Notes: a model not told the origin generated them from the sequence alone. A DNA stretch of 64,000 nt from Candidatus Edwardsbacteria bacterium RifOxyA12_full_54_48 (GCA_001777915.1 MFFN01000003.1:1-64000), one strand, 5' to 3'; positions 1 to 9,355 are shown, counted from the first letter of the stretch. Translations and numbers: made by a program.

Positions 1-283
1 AGACCAGAAGGCCGTTGATGGCATGGATGGCCACATTGACAACATGATAACCAAACACGTCCAGGCCGCCAAGGCGATAGTTAAGGGCAAAGGAAAGATT
101 CACCAGAGAACGGGGAATGGCCCTTAGAAGCGAGTGTGAATAGATCGAAAGCGACCTGATGCCGTGGTTCTCCACTATGGCGTGATAATCGTCCAAATGA
201 AATGGAGCCTGCAATGAATTGCCGTAAATTAAAATTGCGGCCAAAACCGCCGCCAGCAGGCTTATTTTTTTTAAAAGATTCAT
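1..283 (-). CDS. TMTC-like multi-pass membrane protein, N-terminal fragment (cut by window edge)
   Basis: The reading frame starts at an ATG at 283 and stays open to base 1, so only about 94 residues are visible. They begin with a positively charged start and a hydrophobic helix (about residues 7-20), followed by a loop containing HLDDYHAIVEN. The same arrangement (helix, then FDDYTLIV, then a stretch leading into a second helix) opens the complete protein at 10301-12034, so the two are probably paralogues of the TMTC/O-mannosyltransferase-like membrane family that often ends in TPR repeats. The ATG lies 4 bases after the stop of the preceding glycosyltransferase, indicating one operon. Function is not known; a role in surface glycosylation is inferred from context. 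Confidence 0.6.
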   Translation of the reverse strand, partial: MNLLKKISLLAAVLAAILIYGNSLQAPFHLDDYHAIVENHGIRSLSIYSHSLLRAIPRSLVNLSFALNYRLGGLDVFGYHVVNVAIHAINGLLV

Positions 284-287
284 TTGC

Positions 288-1124
288 CTAAATCGGAATT
301 TTTCTGTTTTTGTTTTTTACGATACGGCTGTCGATCCTGCGCCACAGGCGAATAGCGGGATACAGCCGCAGGATCCCGGCCAGGTCCCGCAATCGGATCA
401 GAAAGATATCCCGGTAAAGAATGGCCAGGGACCGAGCTCTGGGGATGCCGTGTGAAATTCTAATGGCGTGGCATTCTGCGGCGCTTTCTTTGGCCCGGGC
501 CTCGCTTATTCCCCCCTCCGACATGAAGGCCATGGTCCTGTCCAGATAGCGGAAGCTGGCCCCTTTCAGGTAAAACCTTGAGAATAGGTCGTAGTCGCCG
601 GCAATTTTGTAATTCTCGTTGTAGTAACCGTATTTCAAGTAGGCGTTCCGGGTGATAAAGGAACCGGGATGGTTCAACGTCATCTTGACGGTCAATAAAC
701 GGTAATCAATTTCCGGGAACAATGTCTCCTGATAGCCGCCCCGTCTGGAGACCAAACAGACATTGCCGTGATAAACATCGCCCTGGGGTGAATCCCGGCG
801 GGCTTCCACTAAAGCTGAGACGGCATCAGGTGGATAGCGGTCTCCGGCGTTCAGCATGCCTATCAGATCCCCACCGGCTTTGGCCAGGCCCTGATTCATG
901 GCCTGGTAGATGCCGGAGTCGGGCCGGCTGGACCAAAAAACCAGCCCGGCCTGGGCCTGCCGTATGATCTCCACGGTGCCGTCGGTGGAACCGCCGTCTA
1001 TAACAATATGCTCGAGGTTTTTATATTTCTGTTGCTGGACGCTGTCCAAGGTCCGCTGAATTTCACCGGCGGCATTGAACACCACAGTGATCACAGAGAC
1101 CCGGGGGGAGGAATTTTCAGACAT
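288..1124 (-). CDS. Family 2 glycosyltransferase
   Basis: 278 residues with a GT-A fold of the WcaA type. The N-terminus carries the nucleotide-binding strand VSVITVVFNA (about 9-18) and the diagnostic DGGSTDGT (about 43-50); LNAGDR near residue 91 is the metal/nucleotide-sugar binding acidic site. There are no membrane helices, so it probably acts on the cytoplasmic face on a lipid-linked glycan, using a nucleotide sugar that cannot be read from the sequence. It overlaps the upstream GT4 gene by 8 bases, a sign of translational coupling. Confidence 0.88.
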   Translation of the reverse strand: MSENSSPRVSVITVVFNAAGEIQRTLDSVQQQKYKNLEHIVIDGGSTDGTVEIIRQAQAGLVFWSSRPDSGIYQAMNQGLAKAGGDLIGMLNAGDRYPPDAVSALVEARRDSPQGDVYHGNVCLVSRRGGYQETLFPEIDYRLLTVKMTLNHPGSFITRNAYLKYGYYNENYKIAGDYDLFSRFYLKGASFRYLDRTMAFMSEGGISEARAKESAAECHAIRISHGIPRARSLAILYRDIFLIRLRDLAGILRLYPAIRLWRRIDSRIVKNKNRKIPI

Positions 1125-2379
1125 GACCAGCGCCTTCCCGCACCAACTCCCGGTAAAGGTTCAGATGGCTTTCTACCGTTCGCTCCAGGCCGAACTCCCG
1201 CAAGGCCTTTTCCCGGGCGGCAGTTTTCAGCTCCCCTCCCCCTTCAGACTTCCGCAGGATCCATTTGATGCCTTCAGCCAGGTCGCAGGCGTCGAAGGGC
1301 TTGGCCAGATACCCGTTTTCCATATTGTCTATCATGTCGGGCATGCCGCCGGTATTGAAGGCCGCCACAGGGGTCCCGCAGGCCAGCGATTCCAAAACGG
1401 TGTTCGGCAGATTGTCCTGCAGCGAAGGGACCACCTGCAGGTCGGCTGCGGAGTAAAGCAGGGCCATGGATTGGTCATCATGCAGATAGCCGGTAGTTGT
1501 AATATCGTAGCCGGCGCCACTGGAGCTGATGCCATCCCGATGGCCAAAGATCACGATTTCCAGGTCCCGGGGCTGGAAAGACCTCCTCAGGTAGGGCAGC
1601 GCCTCAAAGAACAGGGCCGACCCCTTGCGCTTGTCCCCTCCCGGGGAAAAGGCCCCGAAAAGCACTATTCTTTTGTCCTGCGGCAGGTTCAGAATTTCCC
1701 GCGCGGCCTTTTTATCCACCGGCTTGTATACTTCCGTATCAAGGCCGTAAGGTATAATTTCGATCCTGGCATTCTTCAAAACGTTGCTGGCCCCGGCCGA
1801 CCGGGCCATCCAGTGGCTGGGTGCGACAACGGTATATTTTTTGCTGAGCCAGGCCCGGCTTTTTGCCTTCCAGCCCCAGCGGCTGAGGTCGGAAGCCCGG
1901 CGGCTTTTTAGCTGGGGGCAGCCGGAGCATTGGGTTTCATATTTTCCACAGCCGCCGTCGTAATGGCATCCCCCGGTGAAGGGCCACATGTCATGAAAGG
2001 TCCATACCACCGGACATTTTATCCTGGATATGTCCGCCAGCGGGAGCATCCCGTTCCCCACCCAGTTCAAATGGCAGATGTCGGGATTCATCCGGTTGAT
2101 CCTGCCCGCCGCTCCGTTATAGAGCCAGTTAACCGACCAGTTCCCGAAATCCCGGCCGGGATACAGCCTGGTCGGCAGCAGATCGATCACCGGCCCCGTC
2201 AGCGACCAGACTTTCCCGATTTTTGAACGCGGGGCCGCGACCTGAGGGTCATCGGAGCTCTTCTGGCCTGCCAGCATCAGAGAATCCTGGCCGGCAGAGA
2301 GCAACCCGCGGTGCAGGCGGTAGGCCGCCTTGGCCGCTCCTCCCTTCAGATCGGAAAAACTAACGGACAGTATCTTCAT
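1117..2379 (-). CDS. Family 4 glycosyltransferase
   Basis: 420 residues, two Rossmann domains of the GT-B fold. The N-terminal donor/acceptor half begins MKILSVSFSDLKGGAAKAA, with the Gly-rich loop expected after the first strand. A C-terminal Glycos_transf_1 domain spans about residues 230-400 and contains the E-x7-E type signature in NTVLESLACGTPVAAFNTGG (about 328-347). Several cysteines near residues 140-155 (GGCHYDGGCGKYETQCSGCP) are typical of the WcaC-like subgroup. It probably transfers a hexose from a nucleotide sugar to a cytoplasmic lipid-linked oligosaccharide. It sits 6 bases after the upstream gene and overlaps the next. Confidence 0.88.
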   Translation of the reverse strand: MKILSVSFSDLKGGAAKAAYRLHRGLLSAGQDSLMLAGQKSSDDPQVAAPRSKIGKVWSLTGPVIDLLPTRLYPGRDFGNWSVNWLYNGAAGRINRMNPDICHLNWVGNGMLPLADISRIKCPVVWTFHDMWPFTGGCHYDGGCGKYETQCSGCPQLKSRRASDLSRWGWKAKSRAWLSKKYTVVAPSHWMARSAGASNVLKNARIEIIPYGLDTEVYKPVDKKAAREILNLPQDKRIVLFGAFSPGGDKRKGSALFFEALPYLRRSFQPRDLEIVIFGHRDGISSSGAGYDITTTGYLHDDQSMALLYSAADLQVVPSLQDNLPNTVLESLACGTPVAAFNTGGMPDMIDNMENGYLAKPFDACDLAEGIKWILRKSEGGGELKTAAREKALREFGLERTVESHLNLYRELVREGAGHV

Positions 2380-2385
2380 GCTTTT

Positions 2386-3339
2386 TTAAAACTCTTTTAT
2401 TACATTCATCATATACAACCGGTGCCTTATTTTCTGGTATAGGGACAGGGAGAAATGTTTCTGCTGGATCGCCTGGTCCATCTCATCATCCACCAGGATC
2501 GTTTCCGGGTGGATCAGGGGGAAATCCAGCGGTTCGGCCTGGGCGTTGGCCACCCTGATCCTTTTGCGGGTGTGGGTGGCCTCCCGGGAGAAACCGATAT
2601 TGCTCACCAGATTGGCCGATGGTATGGCTGTCAGCCCGCCGTTAAGCCAGCTGGAATAGGTCCAGCGGTAGGCCCAGGAGTGGTTCTGTTCCCGGTGGGT
2701 CTGATCGAATATCCTCTCCCAATACCGGACATGCCGGCGGTTCCCCAGGAGCCCATCCAGCCACCGGCTGTCGCGGAGCGATGGCCATCGGGACATGGAG
2801 AAATCGAATCTGTCCCAGGCCCTTTTCCAGGTGGCCCATCCCCAGATAAGGGGATATTTGGAAAAATGGTAACTGGTCCTGGACTTAGGACGGCTGTAAT
2901 GGAAGTTGTTTCCGGAGATGGTCATCACCCGCGGATCTTCCCGATATCTCTCCAGCAGGTCGCGGCAGAAAACAAAGAAATCCGGCGAGGGCAGGCAGTC
3001 GTCCTCCAGGATTATCCCGCTCTCCACCCGGCTGAAGAACCAGCCTATGGCCCGGCTGACAGATTTTTTCAAGCCCATATTCTTTTCATTGAACAGGGTC
3101 TCGACCGCGCATCCCCAGTCGGCGGCCTGGGCGTATTGCCTGACCCTGGCCACCTTTTCGGCGTCCTGAACAACCCCCTCCCGCGGTCCGTCCACCGCCA
3201 GAAACAGGCGCTGGACCCGGTTCTCCCGTAATCTCTCCAACACCCGGCCCGTCTCCTCCGGACGGTTGAATCCCAGCAGCAGGACCGGAGTGTCGTTTGG
3301 TTTGTTGTTCATCAGATCCCGAATGATTAGGTTGGCCAT
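2386..3339 (-). CDS. GT-A glycosyltransferase-like protein (HlpA-type)
   Basis: 317 residues. The start resembles GT-A enzymes that take family-2 donors (PVLLLGFNRPEETGRVLERL, about 18-37), and IILEDDCLPSPDFF (about 114-127) provides the acidic metal-binding motif. Proteins with this pattern are often annotated as 'hemolytic protein HlpA-like' but are glycosyltransferases. The ATG at 3339 has GGGGGAG just upstream but only about two bases away; an internal ATG at residue 10 is a possible alternative. Donor and acceptor are unknown. It lies between a flippase and a GT4 gene in the same operon. Confidence 0.7.
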   Translation of the reverse strand: MANLIIRDLMNNKPNDTPVLLLGFNRPEETGRVLERLRENRVQRLFLAVDGPREGVVQDAEKVARVRQYAQAADWGCAVETLFNEKNMGLKKSVSRAIGWFFSRVESGIILEDDCLPSPDFFVFCRDLLERYREDPRVMTISGNNFHYSRPKSRTSYHFSKYPLIWGWATWKRAWDRFDFSMSRWPSLRDSRWLDGLLGNRRHVRYWERIFDQTHREQNHSWAYRWTYSSWLNGGLTAIPSANLVSNIGFSREATHTRKRIRVANAQAEPLDFPLIHPETILVDDEMDQAIQQKHFSLSLYQKIRHRLYMMNVIKEF

Positions 3340-3354
3340 TACTCCCCCGGAATA

Positions 3355-4797
3355 TCAACCGGAGGGAATTAATACCTGCCGGACATCACGAATGAAGCTG
3401 TGATTGAATATCCGGCTGGTAAAATAATATATCAGCAGGAAAACGGCAGCAAACAGGGCAGCCCTCGGTCCGGGTGAAGGGATCCAAAAAACCACCCCGT
3501 ATGAAACAATGCCGCTGGCAGCCGCCAATAGTAGCGGCCTGCCCAACGATCTCCCGTAAGCACCATAACCTATGCTGGCAACCGGCCGTATCCAGAAGAT
3601 ATAATTCGGCAACAGGGCCAGCAGTTGCCCGGCCATCAAGCATAAGGCCACCCCCATGATCCCCCAGCGATACCCGAGCAATACTGTCGCCGGGATCAAC
3701 AGGAGCATCAGGCCGCTCCAATAAAAATGCAGGTCGGCCCTTCCCTTTGACAGCATTAATGTCCCCGAAGGCTGCCAGACCGATCTGGCCGCTGAATATA
3801 CCGCCAATATCCTCAGCAACGGAACCACGGAGCCCCATTTATCCCCCAGCAGCAGTCCCACTATCGGTTCGGCCATGATGCCGATCGCTGCGTAAATCGG
3901 AAAAGTGATGGAAGACAGGTTGTTTATAAAAGACAGATAGAGGTTGTTTTGTTTCGCGCGGTCCGACTGGTATTGGGAAAGGACCGGGTAAGCCACCCGG
4001 ATGACCGCCGGATTGATCAATTCAAGCGGTTTGAGGGCGATGTTTTTTGCCAGGCTGAAGAAACCCAGCAGCTCCGGTCCGAACAAACGGCCGATGATTA
4101 TAATATCCAACTGGAAGTTAAAATAGGACATAAGCCCTGAGGCGGTTTGGTAGAGCCCGAATTTTACATAAGACTGGACATCCCCCGGCGAAAAACCGGG
4201 CTGAATGCGGTAGGTCCTCAGGCCTAACAGCAGGAATAACACCGCGGACAGGACATACTGCGCCATGACCCCGGCCATCAGGGAATAAACACCGTGGCCT
4301 TTTACCGCCAAAAATATCGAAATGACCAGATTGCATAAAACAGCAGCCGTTTCTATGGCGGTGATAATTTTGAACCGCAGCTGCTTCTGCATCAATGCCG
4401 CGAACTGCAAGCCCAGCGGGACGACCAGGAACAGGGCCGAGGCCAATCGCAGCAGCTGCTGTAGTTTTAACTCCTGATAATATTTGGCCAGACCCAAGCT
4501 TGAAAGGTACAGAACGGCGGACACACAGATGCCGGACAGGATATTCATCCAGAACAGCGACGACAATTGGCTGGGTGAGATATCCTGACTAGAGATGATA
4601 AAATTGCTGGTTCCCAGATCGGTCACCAGCAGAGCCAGCCCGATCACAGCGAAGACGATGGCCATCAAGCCAAAGTCCGCCGGCTCCAGCAGCCGGGCCA
4701 GAACGGTCATCTGGATCAAATATATGGCCGCTTTTAAAACAGTCCCGGCGGTGCTCCAGCGGACACCCGATATGGCTTTTATTCTGAATTCTGCCAT
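3355..4797 (-). CDS. Polysaccharide flippase (Wzx/WzxC family, MOP superfamily)
   Basis: 480 residues, almost entirely hydrophobic with roughly 12-14 predicted membrane helices, as in the PST/MOP exporters that move undecaprenyl-linked repeat units across the inner membrane. The conserved N-terminus of the family (ISGVRWSTAGTVLKAAIYLI, then LLEPADFGLMA) is present. I place the start at the ATG at 4797, because the family begins there and this leaves one base to the upstream stop codon; the frame stays open 37 codons further but those overlap the upstream gene. It is the first of three flippases in the window, so this block likely builds its own glycan. Confidence 0.85.
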   Translation of the reverse strand: MAEFRIKAISGVRWSTAGTVLKAAIYLIQMTVLARLLEPADFGLMAIVFAVIGLALLVTDLGTSNFIISSQDISPSQLSSLFWMNILSGICVSAVLYLSSLGLAKYYQELKLQQLLRLASALFLVVPLGLQFAALMQKQLRFKIITAIETAAVLCNLVISIFLAVKGHGVYSLMAGVMAQYVLSAVLFLLLGLRTYRIQPGFSPGDVQSYVKFGLYQTASGLMSYFNFQLDIIIIGRLFGPELLGFFSLAKNIALKPLELINPAVIRVAYPVLSQYQSDRAKQNNLYLSFINNLSSITFPIYAAIGIMAEPIVGLLLGDKWGSVVPLLRILAVYSAARSVWQPSGTLMLSKGRADLHFYWSGLMLLLIPATVLLGYRWGIMGVALCLMAGQLLALLPNYIFWIRPVASIGYGAYGRSLGRPLLLAAASGIVSYGVVFWIPSPGPRAALFAAVFLLIYYFTSRIFNHSFIRDVRQVLIPSG

Positions 4798-4798
4798 T

Positions 4799-5956
4799 TT
4801 ACCCGTACAGTCCGATTGCCAGTGTTTCCATGGTCTTATTCCAGTTGAAAAGTCCGGCGTGTTTTCTGGCGTTTTCTGAGTACCGGCCGTACAGGTCTGG
4901 ATCCCCAAAAAACACGCTCAGGGCGCCGGCCAGAACCTGGGGGTCGCCTCCCTCGATCAAAAACCCTGTCTCCCGGTCCAGCACCGTCTCGGCCGGGCCG
5001 CCGGAGTTGACCGCCACCACCGGCAGTCCATGGGACATGGCCTCCAGCGGGGCCAGCCCGAATGGTTCATTGAGGGCAGCGCTTACGTAAACATGCGATT
5101 CGGCGTACAGCCGTTCAAGCTCTGACTGGCTGACGCTTCCCGAAAAACAGACGGCTTCCCCCAGTCCCAGCTCACCAGCCAGTCTTTCCAGATCTGCTCT
5201 CTCCTCTCCGTCTCCCACGATGTTCAGCCTCACCGGATGTCCCTGGTCCAATATTATCTTCAACGCCCTGATAACTGTCCCAATGTTCTTGAATTTCGTC
5301 AGCCGGCCGACCGTGATCAGGTTGAACGCCCCGCCACTGAAATTTTCCCGTTCCGGCTCTGCAGGCTGTTCCACGCCGATATATACCGTTTTGATCTTAT
5401 CTTCGGCATAGCCATACACCGCCCGGGCGTATTTCCGGGTGTATTCCGAATTGGCGATCACCCGGTCGGGCAGGGCGGCCAATTTTACATCAACAGCCTT
5501 CAGCAAGGGATTAAAGAACCCGGCTCCCAGGCGCATCAGGGGATCTTTGATGGAGGCTATCCACTCTTTGGAGTGGATGAAGGCCGATGGCTCCTGGCAC
5601 ATCCAGACCAGGCGGACCTTTTTGTGGAACAGCTTGTAAATGCCTCCCCACCAGTTGGCCGGAAAGACCTGGGAGAATAGAATAAAATCTTCAAATTTAT
5701 CAAGGACCCTGGATACTTTGATGTAAGACCAGGGAAAAAGAAACCAGAACCATGGGCTGGAGGACAGCGGGCCTCCGATATCGATGAAATCGATGTCCTG
5801 GCGGTGATCCCCCACCAGGGCCTCATCGGCCCTGATGGAGATGACCCTGACCCGGTGGCCCCGCTGGGCCATCCGGCGGCCCGACTCCAGCACGAAACGT
5901 CCGGCCCCGCCGTGGGCGGTGAAATGGGGATGCAGATATATAATGGTCTTGGCCAT
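4799..5956 (-). CDS. Family 4 glycosyltransferase
   Basis: 385 residues, GT-B fold. The N-terminal domain has the glycine-containing loop FTAHGGAGRFVLESG (about 13-27). The C-terminal domain (about 210-370) has a strand/loop VGRLTKFKNIGTVIRAL and the donor-binding signature EPFGLAPLEAMSHGLPVVA (about 297-315). The overall pattern is of mannosyl- or glucosyltransferases of GT4, but specificity cannot be assigned. The start is preceded by TGAGGC. It is immediately followed by the flippase gene (1-base gap), so flippase and transferase are probably coupled in one glycan pathway. Confidence 0.88.
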   Translation of the reverse strand: MAKTIIYLHPHFTAHGGAGRFVLESGRRMAQRGHRVRVISIRADEALVGDHRQDIDFIDIGGPLSSSPWFWFLFPWSYIKVSRVLDKFEDFILFSQVFPANWWGGIYKLFHKKVRLVWMCQEPSAFIHSKEWIASIKDPLMRLGAGFFNPLLKAVDVKLAALPDRVIANSEYTRKYARAVYGYAEDKIKTVYIGVEQPAEPERENFSGGAFNLITVGRLTKFKNIGTVIRALKIILDQGHPVRLNIVGDGEERADLERLAGELGLGEAVCFSGSVSQSELERLYAESHVYVSAALNEPFGLAPLEAMSHGLPVVAVNSGGPAETVLDRETGFLIEGGDPQVLAGALSVFFGDPDLYGRYSENARKHAGLFNWNKTMETLAIGLYG

Positions 5957-5959
5957 GCC

Positions 5960-6781
5960 TCAGGTCCCGCCGATAAGGTTCCACAGCCGGTAGACCGCGG
6001 TTGTCTTGACGATGTTGAACCGGTGTATCAATTTTAGCATCGGCCTTTTATCAAGATACCTCAAAGCGATCCGATATTCTTCCTCGAACTGGGCGCCGAA
6101 ACCGCCGCCGCTCTTGGACTGCCGGTACCAGCGAAAATCAGCCAGATGGTTCCGTATCACGTTTATCCGGTATTTGGAGGCCATCCGGCACCACATATCG
6201 TAATCCATGGCATAACGAAGCCCCTCGTCGAAATATCCCAGCTCTATATGAACATCCCGGCGCCAGAAGGTGGCCGGCTGGGAGATAAAATTCTCCTTTA
6301 AAAGATTTTTAAAGGAAGGAATCCCCAATAATATATTTTTGTACCAAGTGATGGCTTTCCTTATCTCGTGGCCGTCTTCATCTATAATCCGGCAGTACCC
6401 GGTCAGCAGTTTCTGGCCCGGATTTAACCGGAAGAAATCGCTGACCGTCTGAAGGCATCTCGGGGCCAGCAGATCATCAGCGTTCAGATAGGCCGCCACC
6501 TCTCCCCGGGCCATCCTCAGGCCCTTGTTGATGGCGTCGGACTGCCCCCGATCCTTCTCCGAAAACCAACGGAAACTAAAGCCGGCGCAGGCAGCTTTGA
6601 TCCGCCCGGCGGTCAGGTCATCCTGGCATCTTTTTAATATCTCCAGGGTGCCGTCGGTGGAACCGCCGTCGATGACCAGATATTCCAGCTCAAAATCCCC
6701 GGCCTGGGAGACCACCGAATCGATGGTCCGGGGCAGGAACCGGGCCAGGTTATAGCTGGGAGTGACTACAGATATCAGCAT
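5960..6781 (-). CDS. Family 2 glycosyltransferase
   Basis: 273 residues, GT-A fold. Visible motifs are VVTPSYNLARFLPRTIDSV at the N-terminus, DGGSTDGTLEIL (about 39-50), RGQSDAINKGL (about 78-88) and the acidic LNADDLLAP (about 98-106). The RGQSDAINKG/LNADD combination is characteristic of a WcaA/SpsA-like group in polysaccharide clusters. No membrane segment is visible. It is 3 bases from the GT4 gene downstream and 1 base from the DUF2304 gene upstream, so it belongs to the same transcription unit. Confidence 0.88.
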   Translation of the reverse strand: MLISVVTPSYNLARFLPRTIDSVVSQAGDFELEYLVIDGGSTDGTLEILKRCQDDLTAGRIKAACAGFSFRWFSEKDRGQSDAINKGLRMARGEVAAYLNADDLLAPRCLQTVSDFFRLNPGQKLLTGYCRIIDEDGHEIRKAITWYKNILLGIPSFKNLLKENFISQPATFWRRDVHIELGYFDEGLRYAMDYDMWCRMASKYRINVIRNHLADFRWYRQSKSGGGFGAQFEEEYRIALRYLDKRPMLKLIHRFNIVKTTAVYRLWNLIGGT

Positions 6782-6782
6782 C

Positions 6783-7151
6783 TCACTTGCCTTCCAGCAT
6801 CTCCCTGAGCCTTTCCTTGAGCAGGCCTATCTCCTGGGCCATTTTTTTGTTCTTCTCGGTCAGGTCCGAAGTGATGATGGAGAATTGGATCAGGATGACG
6901 AACAATGCCATCACCAGTATCAGCAGGAAGGCGGTGGGCGGGTAGGCGATGCCCATCAGATTGGCCATCACCTCCAGCCCCCGGCGCCATATCGAGAAGA
7001 ACATGAAGACCGCTCCGATGAACAGCCACAGCAGGGAATGGTTCTCCCGGATCCTTTTACGGCGGATCAACTCCAGGATGAACAGCAGCAGGCCGACGCT
7101 GCCGGCTATGGCTAAAAACTGGATGCGGTGGGGATCAAAAGACGTGAACAT
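6783..7151 (-). CDS. DUF2304 family small membrane protein
   Basis: 122 residues with three hydrophobic helices (about 8-24, 41-56 and 70-92) and a charged, coiled-coil-like C-terminal tail rich in Lys and Glu. Length and pattern match DUF2304, a family that is nearly always next to a dolichol-phosphate-mannose-synthase-like GT2, as here. It may anchor or modulate that enzyme at the membrane; this is inferred from association. I choose the ATG at 7151 because GGAGG lies about 5 bases upstream and it overlaps the preceding TGA as ATGA; a GTG directly in front is less likely. Confidence 0.8.
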   Translation of the reverse strand: MFTSFDPHRIQFLAIAGSVGLLLFILELIRRKRIRENHSLLWLFIGAVFMFFSIWRRGLEVMANLMGIAYPPTAFLLILVMALFVILIQFSIITSDLTEKNKKMAQEIGLLKERLREMLEGK

Positions 7152-7873
7152 CACTCCCTCCTTATTTTGGGCCGGATGGCGTTCATGGCCAGGGTCAACA
7201 GCACTTTTATCATGTAATAGGGTCCGATGATGCCGGACAGCGAAGAGGCGCCCTCCTTACGCTGTTCCATCTTCACCGGCACTTCGGTCATTACAAATCC
7301 GTTACGCCCCAGCAGCACCACCGCCTCGGGCTCGGGGAAATCATCGGGGTAAGTCTGGGCCAGAAATTTCAGGGCCCGGCGATTGTAAGCCCGGAAACCC
7401 GAGGTGTTGTCGGTGATCCGCTGTCCGATGAGCAGAGAGTTGACAAATTGGATCATCCTCATTCCCAGCCGCCGAAAGAAGGCCGTCTTATATTGATAGG
7501 GCCGGGTTAAAAACCTGGAACCGATCACCACCTCGGCCCGGCCGGCCAGAAGCGGGGCGATCAGGGCCGGGATCTCCCCGGCCAGGTGCTGGCCGTCCCC
7601 ATCGAACTGGACGGCGATATGGTAGCCGTTCCTTTGGGCATAGATGAAGCCAGTCTGCACCGCCCCCCCGATGCCCAGGTTCACCGGCAGGTCTATCACC
7701 CGGACGTTATGGGCCCGGGCAACGGCCGAGGTCTCGTCGGAGGAGGCGTCATTGACCACCAGGATATCGGCCTCCAGGCCGGATGATCCCAGGTCTTCCA
7801 GCACCCGTGCTATGTTCCCGGCCTCGTTGAAGGCCGGGATGATTGTCAGGATATCGTGTTTTTTTGGCATCAT
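7151..7873 (-). CDS. DPM1-like family 2 glycosyltransferase
   Basis: 240 residues. The motifs are those of polyprenyl-phosphate mannose/glucose synthases: IPAFNEAGNIARVL (about 12-25), VVNDASSDET (about 39-48) and the DxD-like QFDGDGQH (about 92-99). Unlike bacterial GtrB-type enzymes it lacks C-terminal membrane helices, and the adjacent DUF2304 protein could supply the membrane anchor. The likely reaction is transfer of a hexose from a nucleotide sugar to polyprenyl phosphate, giving a donor for periplasmic glycosylation, perhaps by the TMTC-like proteins in this block. The donor sugar is unknown. Confidence 0.82.
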   Translation of the reverse strand: MMPKKHDILTIIPAFNEAGNIARVLEDLGSSGLEADILVVNDASSDETSAVARAHNVRVIDLPVNLGIGGAVQTGFIYAQRNGYHIAVQFDGDGQHLAGEIPALIAPLLAGRAEVVIGSRFLTRPYQYKTAFFRRLGMRMIQFVNSLLIGQRITDNTSGFRAYNRRALKFLAQTYPDDFPEPEAVVLLGRNGFVMTEVPVKMEQRKEGASSLSGIIGPYYMIKVLLTLAMNAIRPKIRRE

Positions 7874-7883
7874 CCGAATTTGG

Positions 7884-8624
7884 TTATTTGTCCGGGGTTG
7901 CCCGGCCCGGGGCTTTAATGAAAGTATAGTTGCCCGGCCTTCCGATGCAGGCGATTGAATACCCGGCGGCGATCAATCCCTCTATCGATCCCTTGATCCT
8001 TTTAACATAGCCGCCGTCCAGGGGATTGAAGGTCTCGTCATATTCCACGCAAATGATCGAAACATCCAGCTTATCCTCCAGGATCGAATCCAGCACCCGG
8101 TATTCCGCCCCCTCAATGTCCAGTTTTAACAGGTCCAGCCGGCGGTGTCCGTTCCTCCCCATCAACTCGCTGAGCCTGGCGACCTCGGCCGTAAAATAGC
8201 TATCGGTCCCCTGCAGATTCAACAGGGAATGGGAGACATGCTCGGGGTTTAGGGGGGCGTAGAACCTGAGTTTATCCGCCCGGTCCCATAGTCCTATCCC
8301 CTGAAAATGGTAATTAGCCTCAGCTCCGGCCGTTCTTCGGACATATTCGATTGACCTGGGAGTGGGGTCGAAGGCATGGACCTGGCAGCCGAATTTTCGG
8401 ATCAGTCCCAGATCGAAGGAGATGTCCTCACCGCACCCGGCGCAATAGCAGACCGCTCCTTGATTGATCAAAGATACCGGGACCGCCCACCCTCCGTAGG
8501 GTGTGCCGATGAACTGGACGTCTCTCCGGGCCAATATCCGGCGCCCTGTCAGGGGATCGCGCCGCAGTGCTTTGTAGACGGCGCCCCGCACAAGGGCAGC
8601 CAATTTGGCTGCAAAATCAAGCAT
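7884..8624 (-). CDS. FkbM family methyltransferase
   Basis: 246 residues, class I SAM-dependent methyltransferase. The SAM-binding region is CAGCGEDISFDLGLIRKFG (about 61-79), followed by the acidic AFDPTPRSIEYV. The FkbM-specific post-II motif LLKLDIEGAEYRVLDSI (about 165-181) is clear. FkbM enzymes in polysaccharide loci O-methylate sugars. The ATG overlaps the stop of the upstream FkbM gene as ATGA. Although adjacent to another FkbM member the two proteins differ along most of their length, so they are not a recent duplication. Confidence 0.85.
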   Translation of the reverse strand: MLDFAAKLAALVRGAVYKALRRDPLTGRRILARRDVQFIGTPYGGWAVPVSLINQGAVCYCAGCGEDISFDLGLIRKFGCQVHAFDPTPRSIEYVRRTAGAEANYHFQGIGLWDRADKLRFYAPLNPEHVSHSLLNLQGTDSYFTAEVARLSELMGRNGHRRLDLLKLDIEGAEYRVLDSILEDKLDVSIICVEYDETFNPLDGGYVKRIKGSIEGLIAAGYSIACIGRPGNYTFIKAPGRATPDK

Positions 8625-9355
8625 CAGAGCGCTGCAGGAACATTGTCCCCCGCTGTTTTGGATCTATAAAGACAGTCATGGGCGGAAAACCTGTCCACCA
8701 AATCGTAACGATCTTTTAAAAATCCATTCACCTCATCGAAAAACCTGGCCTCCACTAATATATAGCGGGGACGGTATTTTTCAATGTTCAGCCCTTTTAA
8801 AACTTCAAGCTCGAAGCCCTCGACATCCAAAGAAAAGAGATCGATATCCGGCAGGTCGTCCTGTTCATCGAGGATGGATCCCAGTGTCCTGGCCGGAACT
8901 TCTATTTGGTACGTTCGGTCGAGATTCTGGATCTTCAGCCCGTTCTTTATATGTTCCTCTTGGGCTTCCTCTGTTTTCAATCCACCCTGGGCGACAGACA
9001 TCAGGTTGGCATAATGCATGGTCAGGGCGGGTTCACCGTATGAGCGGCTCACCAGCCCGCAGTTATACACCCGGGAATTGGGCCGCTCCCTCAGGCACTT
9101 TTGATAAAGCTCCGGGATGGCCTCGACCAGCACCCCGCGCCAGCCGAGCTTTTTCTCCAGGTAATAAGTGTTGCTCTGGGCGTATCCGTCGTTGGCCCCG
9201 GCCTCGATGAAAAATCCGTTCCGATAGTTGATATAGCGTGAAAGTTTTTTGTCTATATCATTGAGGGCTGGCCTGGGGTTTTTAGATATCCTTTGCTTAA
9301 GGCCATACAGAAAGTTCTTAATATTATTTTTTCGTGGGGAAAGCATATCCTCCAA
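8624..9355 (-). CDS. FkbM family methyltransferase
   Basis: 243 residues. A SAM-binding Rossmann fold starts with FIEAGANDGYAQSNTYYLEK (about 49-68), LVEAIPELYQKC supplies the acidic residue binding the SAM ribose, and LFSLDVEGFELEVLKGL (about 174-190) is the FkbM signature. It probably methylates a sugar hydroxyl in the surface glycan. The start is ambiguous: the frame opens with TTG at 9355, while an ATG at 9346 has GGAGG only two bases upstream. The 62 bases between this gene and the next upstream one show no obvious promoter. Confidence 0.83.
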   Translation of the reverse strand: MEDMLSPRKNNIKNFLYGLKQRISKNPRPALNDIDKKLSRYINYRNGFFIEAGANDGYAQSNTYYLEKKLGWRGVLVEAIPELYQKCLRERPNSRVYNCGLVSRSYGEPALTMHYANLMSVAQGGLKTEEAQEEHIKNGLKIQNLDRTYQIEVPARTLGSILDEQDDLPDIDLFSLDVEGFELEVLKGLNIEKYRPRYILVEARFFDEVNGFLKDRYDLVDRFSAHDCLYRSKTAGDNVPAAL